From: Bacteroidota bacterium | GTDB taxonomy: Bacteria > Bacteroidota > Bacteroidia > Cytophagales > Cyclobacteriaceae | Length of the DNA stretch: 64,000 nt | NCBI GenBank assembly: GCA_023417785.1 | Contig: JAEZEH010000155.1 | Location: forward strand, 79,627-143,626 | Reading direction: 5' to 3' | In this document: positions 54,001-60,174 of the stretch, piece by piece | How positions within the stretch are numbered: position 1 is the first letter of the stretch | How the letters are laid out: each line of letters starts with the position of its first letter | The notes under the pieces: generated by a model | Told to the model about the DNA's origin: nothing | Databases searched by the model: none | What the model saw: only the letters and a program-made list of their open reading frames with translations | Translations under genes and position numbers: made by a program

Positions 54001-56064
54001 CAGTGTGAAGTCGAGATTTTCATCAGCCAAAGAGGCCTCTCCCGAGAAGAAATATTCTTTCATGGAACCATCTACCCGGAAATCACGGTATGTATACCCG
54101 CCGTATTGGAATTTATTTACGCGCACTTTGAACAACGCATCAAGGGTTTCAATACTGAGGCCGGCCCCATTAACCGTAGCTACCATATCCAAACTACCCA
54201 TTTGCTGGGGTTGTTTGAGAAGTCCCCCCATGTTGAAGTCGAGCACGCGAATTTCACCCCGATAATCTTCTTTACTATTCTCACCCAGGTTGGCGCGCGC
54301 ATCAAGCTGCACCGCCCCGAAATCTGTTTCCGCGTTAGCCGTCACCGACGGCGTGGTGAGCGTTCCGTGGTAAGCCATATTAAGTCTTATCCATTGAGGA
54401 ACCTGAATGGAGGGCGGAATTAAGGTGTCTGCAAGAAGGGTATAAATATCCGCCCTTGTGGTAAACAACCTGTCCACATTCAAGTCGATCAGCATATTGG
54501 TCGAATCAAGAACGTTCTTAACGTACCCGTTGGCAAAGAGACTGGTGTTGTCCAACGCATGTACCTGGAACCGGTCAATAAAGATCTGTCCAACATTGCC
54601 TCGCGCAAGTGCATCAACTTTGAACATCGAATTCTGCGGCAGGGAAAGCGGCAGGCTGTCGAGAACCGTCGGGGCGAGATACAGCACATCTCTCAGCGAG
54701 ACAGTCGACGAAGCTATCTGAAACACGCCGTTTACCGAAGCTATATTCTCGCCGGCGGCGGCAAGGGAAGGATAGGTGGCAGATGCGTTCATTAGGATGT
54801 TGCTGTGTCCGGTTTCGAGGGCAAAGCCCTTTACGGCCATGGAATCACGCAACAGGGCAAGGGATGTTTCAAAGGACTTGATCCGGAATCCGCTCTTCTC
54901 ACGGAATGAGAACCGGGTTACATCAGCGTATGCCTCTGAACCGTTGAAGAAAACATTCCTTACACCGACATTAAAGTTCGACACGACCAGATCGGCAAAA
55001 TCAATTCCCTCCGACTGCCGGATCTGATTCCCATCGAAATACTGGATTCTTCCACCAGTCAGTTCAAAGGATTGAAGAGTCAGATTCCACGGGTCCTGCG
55101 CTCGTTTCTCTTCAACAACAACGGGATCCGGTTGCTGGAGTCCTTTGTCCGTTTCGATTTGTTGAAACGAGATAAAAGGATCGGTTAGCGCGATACTCGC
55201 AAGGTTGATCTGTTGCTTTCTTATATCAAACGTATCTGCCTCGATAACGGCTTCGGCCAGATCAAGACGAATAATCTGACCAAGTGCTTTTTGATTGTAG
55301 TCGGCTCTGATATCACTGAAGGCCAGTTCGCGAAACCCTATGTTGAGCGCGACGGCGGTGCTGTCTTCCGGCAGAACCTCGGTGGAATCCGGTATGGTCT
55401 CCGGAATCTTAAACTGAACCAAACTGGTTCGCACACCCTGCAGGGCTATTTCGTCAAAGAGAATCTCACCAGCATTCAGGTCGAACTCCTCCGTATTCAG
55501 CGCAAAATTCGCGAGCGCAAGATCAAGCTGGTTTCCTGATATAGAGTCATTGAGATGTACACGAAGGCGATCGACCTCGAAATCGCCAAGCTTGAAATCC
55601 CAGGCCGCGGCAGTGGTATCGGCAGGAACCGAATCCTGCGAGGCAAATGCGGCAACGATGTAGTCAAAATTAAAGGCGCTATCCGTTGCCGACCTCTTGA
55701 TCGTGGCCACAATATTCTCTAACTCAACGCGGTTCAAATCAATAGTATTATCCATCAATCCCCACAGGTCGGTATCAATTCCTACGCGACCCGCATAGAG
55801 CAACGTGTCCTTTTCCTGATCCTCCAGGTAGAGGCCTTCCAGGATGATCTTTTTGGGGAATGACAAACTGAAGTGATCAAGCCCTACGGGGGTGCCGATC
55901 TTGTTCTGGATAAACCCTATTGCCTCTTGTTTGATTTTGTTCTGTACCCAGGGAATCTGCACAGCACCAATGATAATAAGCAGCAACGCAAGAACCGAGA
56001 GAACAACCCATCCGACGATTTTTAGAATTTTCAGCCCTACCTTTTTCGCTTTCCTTTTTTCCAT
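51085..56064 (-). CDS. tamB: TamB, inner-membrane-anchored envelope-spanning protein
   Basis: A 1659-residue protein with one N-terminal membrane segment (about 13-35, VGWVVLSVLALLLIIIGAVQI), a very long series of beta-rich AsmA-like repeats and a C-terminal DUF490/TamB domain (about 1290-1650; YDLSFAKFVKRNFKINPGSTITWSGD, LSKSLMNDRLVVKVSGNVN). TamB forms a hydrophobic groove between the membranes and is linked to phospholipid transport and barrel assembly. It is the first gene of a two-gene unit with tamL. The promoter region carries the shared stress-type elements. Confidence 0.93.
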   Translation of the reverse strand: MEKRKAKKVGLKILKIVGWVVLSVLALLLIIIGAVQIPWVQNKIKQEAIGFIQNKIGTPVGLDHFSLSFPKKIILEGLYLEDQEKDTLLYAGRVGIDTDLWGLMDNTIDLNRVELENIVATIKRSATDSAFNFDYIVAAFASQDSVPADTTAAAWDFKLGDFEVDRLRVHLNDSISGNQLDLALANFALNTEEFDLNAGEILFDEIALQGVRTSLVQFKIPETIPDSTEVLPEDSTAVALNIGFRELAFSDIRADYNQKALGQIIRLDLAEAVIEADTFDIRKQQINLASIALTDPFISFQQIETDKGLQQPDPVVVEEKRAQDPWNLTLQSFELTGGRIQYFDGNQIRQSEGIDFADLVVSNFNVGVRNVFFNGSEAYADVTRFSFREKSGFRIKSFETSLALLRDSMAVKGFALETGHSNILMNASATYPSLAAAGENIASVNGVFQIASSTVSLRDVLYLAPTVLDSLPLSLPQNSMFKVDALARGNVGQIFIDRFQVHALDNTSLFANGYVKNVLDSTNMLIDLNVDRLFTTRADIYTLLADTLIPPSIQVPQWIRLNMAYHGTLTTPSVTANAETDFGAVQLDARANLGENSKEDYRGEIRVLDFNMGGLLKQPQQMGSLDMVATVNGAGLSIETLDALFKVRVNKFQYGGYTYRDFRVDGSMKEYFFSGEASLADENLDFTLTGDLDYKNDVPSYVLNLDLKNADFKKLKMSARPLRARGKLEVDLATADFQRINGDIGIRNFAMYNGESLYAVDSLLFASIDQEGRSEISIRSDILSGDFKGTINIFELPDLLSRHFNQYFSLRDTVYQEPIEDQRFKFDLVLKNTELITEVLLPDLEPFVPGEITGEFDSASDELFLHISLSEINYGGIAFDSIYLKALSDPKSFDFTLALQNILIDTLNIKSLRLAGNVMHDSIRTNLSILDSLQKEKYYFGGVFHSFEDAFQFSFLQNQLTLNYENWQTPLYNTLRFTAAGLDPNNFYIAQDQQRILLYKKNNADSALAVAFREVELSNLTSLVEGTTPISGIIDGELTLSSSAQSSFTTDLRINELAILEQKWGDLVLHVDKEGDSPTNFKLDIEGEDAELRADGFLASGDDPVMLVRARIPRLNLAIIEPLTMGQLRDMKGNLTGQFTMQGRTADPEMSGSVNFRDASFVSTFANSAFSLPDETIYLRNDDLVFDRFDIFDNRENKATIDGLISSREEGGFNLRLNLTANRFQLLNTTEKDNDLFFGDIRLNTKTAITGTSSAPIVNMNVSLAENSHLTYVVPQGEAGIIEQKGVVVFIDKDHVNDPFMKSIDLRDSVDSGFTGLDLTANIELTGSEVFNVVIDPVTGDRLSIQGTSNLTLHMDPTGDMQLTGRYEIRNGTYDLSFAKFVKRNFKINPGSTITWSGDIMNADMDIRAIYEVETAPIDLVSNQVLEEELPMYKKQVPFQVFLILKGELLSPEISFELSMPEDERGQFGGAVYAKLQDVNTREADLNKQVFALLILKRFISDNPFDNQGGGGIEGSARKSVSKILSDQLNRLSSNIEGVELSFDVKSYEDYTGGSASSQTDLELGLSKSLMNDRLVVKVSGNVNIEGENSQQNSFTDFIGDLALEYKLTEDGRFRVTGFRNNNYDMINGEVIETGAGLIYIKDYDSLRELFKKNDTDKN

Positions 56065-56085
56065 TATAAAAAATCCTTCAGTATT

Positions 56086-56155
56086 AATAAAGTAATGCCA
56101 TCACCTGGTTTTCCTGAGGCGCGAAACATCCGGCACTTGTGTATAATTCTACACA
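56086..56155 (-). promoter_or_regulatory. Candidate stress-type promoter for tamB-tamL
   Basis: Minus-strand TGGCATTACTTTATT at 56086-56100, GG 35 bp before the tamB start codon, and a perfect inverted repeat TGTGTA-N6-TACACA at 56138-56155 (containing ATTCTACA). The same site is 118 bp before the divergent AI-2E gene. Confidence 0.5.
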
Positions 56156-56272
56156 TCTGCCGGTCAGCAATCAATGGCCTGCCCCAAATTTCATGATTAG
56201 CTGCTCCTTTCGCCTGCACATACGGCCAAGTGCCGGGGTTTTTAATTTGTACTCCCTACGAAAACTGCTCAA

Positions 56273-57379
56273 ATGAACGACATTCTTTCAAGGGTCAACC
56301 AGCATCTGCTCTTCTTCGTGCTCATCGTGGTGACGCTTTACTTTGGCAAACCTGTTCTGGTGCCACTTATGCTGGGTGCATTGCTTGCTATGCTAATGGC
56401 GCCTGTTTGTCAAAGCCTCGACGACAAAGGTCTTCACCGGGCCATCTCGACGGCTATCTGCATCTTGATTCTCCTTGTTGCTTTTGCTGCAGTCTTCACG
56501 ATCATAATAACGCAGATAAATTCCTTCATGGAGGACCTGGCCATGATCAAGGCAAAAACGCGAGGTCTTCTTTGGGAACTCCAGTCATTCATCGAAGATA
56601 GATTTAATATCCCCAAGAAAGACCAGGAGGACATCGCCAAAGGCCAGGTTAACGGTGAAAATGAAAACAATGCGGGCCTGGCCGGATCTATCGTCTCTGG
56701 TTTCACCGCCACCATGGGTACACTTGTTCTAATGCTTGTCTACACCTTTTTGTTTTTATATAACAAAGAAAAGTATGAAACTTTTTTTGTTCGGATATTC
56801 CACACAGAGGACCCGGAAAAAGTCAAAAACATTGTCGGAAAGATCGCGATGGTTGGTCAGAAATATCTGACGGGCAGGGCAATGTCTGTAATCATCCTAA
56901 CTACCTTGTATTCCATCGCGCTCTTCCTCATCGGCCTTGACAATGCGGTAATCCTTGCCGGGATTGCCGCACTGCTGACCATTATTCCTTACGTCGGCAC
57001 CACTATTGGCGGCATGTTTCCCTTTCTTGTTGCACTGACTACAGAACCAACGATTCATCCTGCTTTGATGGTGGCCGGAGCCATAATTCTGATTCAGACT
57101 ATTGACAATTATTTTATAGAACCCAACGTGGTGGGCGGTGAGGTGAACCTAAGTGCGTTGGCAAGTATCATAAGTATCCTTATAGGAGGCATCATATGGG
57201 GTGTGGCTGGTATGATTCTGTTCCTTCCTTTCATGGCGGTCCTGAAGATAATCTTTGACCACGTCGAAAGCCTGAAACCTCTCGGGTACATCATCGGTGA
57301 CTCCGGTGACCGCGACAGAAAGAATTTTTTCGTTCGAATCAGGGATCGGTTCCAAAAGAAGGAAGATCAGGTTTCATGA
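56273..57379 (+). CDS. AI-2E-family (PerM-type) membrane protein
   Basis: A 368-residue inner-membrane protein with about seven or eight hydrophobic segments. The family layout is visible: an N-terminal pair (LLFFVLIVVTLYFGKPVLVPL), a central soluble stretch (about 95-140, KKDQEDIAKGQVNGENEN), and the conserved blocks LAGIAALLTIIPYVGTTIGG and IEPNVVGGEVNLSALASIISILIGG. The name comes from a proposed autoinducer-2 exporter, but many members do something else, such as ion exchange. It is divergent from tamB and followed by the repeat array. Confidence 0.9.
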   Translation: MNDILSRVNQHLLFFVLIVVTLYFGKPVLVPLMLGALLAMLMAPVCQSLDDKGLHRAISTAICILILLVAFAAVFTIIITQINSFMEDLAMIKAKTRGLLWELQSFIEDRFNIPKKDQEDIAKGQVNGENENNAGLAGSIVSGFTATMGTLVLMLVYTFLFLYNKEKYETFFVRIFHTEDPEKVKNIVGKIAMVGQKYLTGRAMSVIILTTLYSIALFLIGLDNAVILAGIAALLTIIPYVGTTIGGMFPFLVALTTEPTIHPALMVAGAIILIQTIDNYFIEPNVVGGEVNLSALASIISILIGGIIWGVAGMILFLPFMAVLKIIFDHVESLKPLGYIIGDSGDRDRKNFFVRIRDRFQKKEDQVS

Positions 57380-57431
57380 CCGAAAGAGCCTTCTGTTGCC
57401 GAGGTAGAAACATACCTAATAGTTGCAATTG

Positions 57432-58072
57432 ACAGGTCTGTGGCCTCCGGGTGTGATCACCCGGAGGCGCGGATCGAGCGCAGAATCACTATGACATTCG
57501 GTGAACGCCGCCTTTCCTGAATTCAATAAGATGATAAAGGGATAAAGTAATAAGGTTTGGTTAGGAGCTTCTTCTTTGTTACTAAGGTGGATAAGGCTGA
57601 ATACAACCCAACATACAAGTCCGTGGCCTCCGGGTGTGATCACCCGGAGGCGCGGACCGACCACAGGAGCGCTGTAACATTCAGTGAGCGTCGCCTTTCC
57701 TGAATCAATAACGTAATAAACTTAATAGGTTGGCGGCTGTTGGGTTGATGGTTACTGAAATAAGGTTTAATACAACCCAACATACAGGTCAGTGGCCTCA
57801 GCGTGTGATCACCGGAGGCACGGACCGAACAAAAGAATCACTATGACATTCGGTGAACGCCGCCTTTCCTGAATTTAATAAGGTGATAAAGTTATAAGGT
57901 AATAAGGTTTGGTTAGGAGCTTTCTCTTTGTTACTAAGGTTAATAAGGTTGAATGCAAGCCAACATTCAGGTCTGTGGCCTCAGGGTGTGATCACCCGGG
58001 GGCACGGACCGAAAACAGAATTCCAATCGACAGCCAGGATTCAGTGGCTTCAGCCTGCGATCACCCGGAGGC
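57432..58072. repeat. Array of about 180-bp tandem repeats centred on a GC-rich palindrome
   Basis: Four full or near-full units start at about 57432, 57615, 57784 and 57967 (spacing 183, 169, 183), with a truncated fifth near 58037. Each begins with an ACAGGTC-GTGGCC lead into the palindrome CCTCCGGGTG-TGAT-CACCCGGAGG (perfect at 57444-57467 and 57627-57650, decayed at 57796-57818, 57979-58002 and 58047-58072). After it come a conserved block (CATTCGGTGAACGCCGCC, CTTTCCTGAAT) and AT-rich spacers full of AATAAGGT. Units 1, 3 and 4 are most alike. The palindrome can form a strong hairpin in DNA or RNA. Confidence 0.9.
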
Positions 58073-58185
58073 CCTTACCTCTGAACGTGGATCTCCGGCC
58101 TTATGGTAACGAACCTTATTAGCTTGACTTTTGAAAAATGAATCCGGAATGAGCCGAGACGCTTTCCTTCAATCAGCGCGTCAGC

Positions 58186-58216
58186 AAAAAAAGAGACCGC
58201 CCTTCCGGACAGTCTC
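58186..58216 (-). terminator. Terminator after isomerase-like gene
   Basis: Stem GAGAC / GTCTC with an inner GC-rich loop, followed on the minus strand by seven T residues. Confidence 0.7.
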
Positions 58217-58238
58217 GTTAGTTTTAAGATGTGGTTAA

Positions 58239-59168
58239 TTAGGCCACATCACAAATTTGTACACCTTGCTTTAGCGACGCGATCTTATCATCACGCTTTG
58301 GAACAAATTCCTGGGCTACGTAACCCTTGAATCCGGTTTCGACTATGGCTTTCATTATCGCCGGATAATTCAGCTCCTGCGTTTCGTCGATCTCATTGCG
58401 GCCGGGAACGCCTCCTGTATGGTAATGCGAAATGTACTTGTTGTGTTTTCTGATGGTGGCGATCACATCACCTTCCATGATCTGCATATGGTAGATATCG
58501 TAAAGGAGCTTGAACCGGTCCGACCCGATTTTATCGCACAGCGCCACACCCCACTCAGTATGATCGCACTGGTAGTCGGGATGATTAACCTTGCTGTTAA
58601 GTAATTCCATAACCATTGTGACCTTATGTTTCTCGGCTACCGACATCAGCTTCTTCAGTCCAATCGCGCAGTTCTCAATGCCTTTTTCGTCGTCGAGACC
58701 GTTGCGATTACCAGAGAAGCAGATGATTTGATTATAGCCGGCCGCGGCTACTTTCGGAATCATCGTTGTATAGCTTTCGATCAGCTCATCGTGTAAAGCC
58801 GGATTGTTAAACCCTTCCGTGATTCCCTTTCCTGCGCCCCAGGGCAGCGCCGCGGTCAGGCCATACTTTTGAAGGACAGGCCACTCTTCCGGGCCGACGA
58901 GTTCGATTGAAGCAATACCAATATTTTTGGCAGCTTTGCATAGGTCTTCAAAAGGTATGTCCTGATAGCACCACCGGCAAACCGAATGGTTAATCTTCCC
59001 TTTAAGGTTATTCATCAGAACCGCCTCAGCAGCAGCAACCCGGTGTGAAAGTGAAAGGCCCGCCATAGTTACGGCAGCGGAGCCTGCTATTTTTTTCAAA
59101 GCGCTTCTGCGGGAAGGTGATGATTCACTATTCGTTCTCATGGGATTGTTTTTTGGATTTTGTTCCAT
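58239..59168 (-). CDS. Tat-exported sugar isomerase/epimerase-like TIM barrel (hydroxypyruvate isomerase type)
   Basis: A 309-residue protein with a twin-arginine signal (SPSRRSALKKIAGSAAVTMAG); Met1 and Met10 are both possible starts. The mature part is an AP-endonuclease-2-type TIM barrel resembling hydroxypyruvate isomerase, with metal-ligand candidates Glu in MVMELLNS, Asp/His in LLYDIYHMQIMEGD, His in YISHYHTGGVPGRNE and Glu in YVAQEFVP. Bacteroidota have many exported members of unknown substrate, and Tat export suggests a bound metal. Single gene with its own terminator. Confidence 0.85.
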   Translation of the reverse strand: MEQNPKNNPMRTNSESSPSRRSALKKIAGSAAVTMAGLSLSHRVAAAEAVLMNNLKGKINHSVCRWCYQDIPFEDLCKAAKNIGIASIELVGPEEWPVLQKYGLTAALPWGAGKGITEGFNNPALHDELIESYTTMIPKVAAAGYNQIICFSGNRNGLDDEKGIENCAIGLKKLMSVAEKHKVTMVMELLNSKVNHPDYQCDHTEWGVALCDKIGSDRFKLLYDIYHMQIMEGDVIATIRKHNKYISHYHTGGVPGRNEIDETQELNYPAIMKAIVETGFKGYVAQEFVPKRDDKIASLKQGVQICDVA

Positions 59169-59239
59169 TTGACCAATGACGTCTTTGTCAATTTAGGATA
59201 TTGACCCCAATTATTATAGTCTTTTTCTTTCAAGGATAC

Positions 59240-60043
59240 TTACGAAGCCAATTGTTTGTTGCGCACGTAGACATGGGAGATGTTGCCTTTTCCGGAGCTT
59301 TCCTTGTTTATCTCAAACTGATTAAGGCTTTCGATCATAGATACGAGTTTCTTGAACCCGAAATTTCTCGGATCGAAATCCGGCTTCTTCTTCAACAGAA
59401 GATTACCCAGATCACCCAGGAAAACCCAACCGCTTTCATCGGCAAGATCGTTGATCGATGTTTCCAGCAAATTGACCAGCTCCCAGTTAATGTTGTCCAT
59501 CGTCTCTAAAGCTGCATGTACTTCAGCTGGTTCTTCCTTGGTGCGCTTTTGCGGACTTCTCTTCCGTGCCGGGGGTGGTGTTCTTTTCTTGTTTTCAACC
59601 TCGCTCTTGAGAATCTCGATATAAATAAACTTATCACAGGCGGAGATGAATGCATGGGGCGTTTTCTTCTCGCCGATGCCAAACACCTTCATACCTGCTT
59701 CCCGCAGACGCGTCGCCAACCTGGTGAAGTCGCTGTCGCTGGAAACGATGCAAAAACCATCAACTCTACCTGTATACAGAATATCCATGGCGTCGATAAT
59801 CAGCGCTGAGTCAGAAGAATTCTTTCCCGTGGTGTAGCTGTATTGCTGAACAGGTGTAATGGCATGTTCAAGGAGCTTGCCTTTCCAGCCGGACACCGTG
59901 GGCTTAGTCCAGTCAGCATAGATGCGTTTGAAGGTGGGTGTCCCGTATTTTGCGATTTCCTGAAGCATTGCCTGTACCTGCGAATAAGGCACGTTGTCTG
60001 CGTCAATAAGAACGGCGAGTCGAAGGTCTTTGAGTACGTCCAT
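59240..60043 (-). CDS. NYN-domain nuclease-like protein with LOTUS/OST-HTH domain
   Basis: A 267-residue cytosolic protein. The N-terminal NYN (PIN-like, LabA/DUF88) domain (about 8-145) carries the acidic metal-site residues in VLIDADNVPY, SALIIDAMDILYTG and IVSSDSDFTRLATRLR. After a basic, proline-rich linker (KKRTPPPARKRSPQKRTKEE) comes a LOTUS/OST-HTH domain (about 190-262; SGWVFLGDLGNLLLKKKPDFDPRNFGFKKLVSMIES), an RNA- or G-quadruplex-binding winged helix. The combination points to an RNA-processing nuclease. The palindrome TGTAG-N9-CTACA lies 5-23 bp before its start codon. Confidence 0.92.
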   Translation of the reverse strand: MDVLKDLRLAVLIDADNVPYSQVQAMLQEIAKYGTPTFKRIYADWTKPTVSGWKGKLLEHAITPVQQYSYTTGKNSSDSALIIDAMDILYTGRVDGFCIVSSDSDFTRLATRLREAGMKVFGIGEKKTPHAFISACDKFIYIEILKSEVENKKRTPPPARKRSPQKRTKEEPAEVHAALETMDNINWELVNLLETSINDLADESGWVFLGDLGNLLLKKKPDFDPRNFGFKKLVSMIESLNQFEINKESSGKGNISHVYVRNKQLAS

Positions 60044-60047
60044 TACG

Positions 60048-60066
60048 TGTAGTTTATACCGCTACA
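60048..60066 (-). promoter_or_regulatory. Palindrome just upstream of the NYN gene
   Basis: TGTAG (60048-60052) and CTACA (60062-60066) around a 9-nt AT-rich centre. It recalls the GTA...TAC sites of the stress genes but sits next to the start codon, where a bound protein would block rather than activate. Confidence 0.35.
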
Positions 60067-60125
60067 AGTTTATCAATAAATGGGGGCTATGCAAGTAATT
60101 CGGTTTTGCTGTAGGTTAACGAAAC

Positions 60126-60156
60126 AAAAAAAGGCCGCCCAGCTAAAGGCGGCCTT
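60126..60156 (-). terminator. Terminator after GH3 gene
   Basis: Nine-bp stem AAGGCCGCC / GGCGGCCTT with an 8-nt loop, followed on the minus strand by a seven-T run. Confidence 0.9.
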
Positions 60157-60174
60157 CCCTCCGATTAATACTGC

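Larger units (their letters stand above)
57380..58238. other. Noncoding region with tandem palindromic repeats
   Basis: An 859-bp gap without a credible gene. Most of it is the repeat array described separately; the last part (58140-58238) holds the terminator of the isomerase gene. Short frames within it only restate the repeat in translation (PRLRVITPGGH on one strand, CDHPGA on the other). Confidence 0.8.

Noticed and set aside
22787..56100. Calling the shared GGCAY elements canonical sigma-54 promoters
   Set aside because: Only the site at 22787-22802 has GC at the right distance from GG; in the others the -12 position is T-rich or GC is shifted by one or two bases, so the sigma factor is left open.
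57432..58072. CRISPR array
   Set aside because: The repeated unit is about 180 bp and similar throughout, the palindromes vary, there are no short unique spacers and no cas genes.
57416..58122. Open frames of 64-82 codons inside the repeat array
   Set aside because: They run on both strands through the same repeats and translate the palindrome into restated peptides; no start context, no domain and no conservation between units beyond the DNA repeat.
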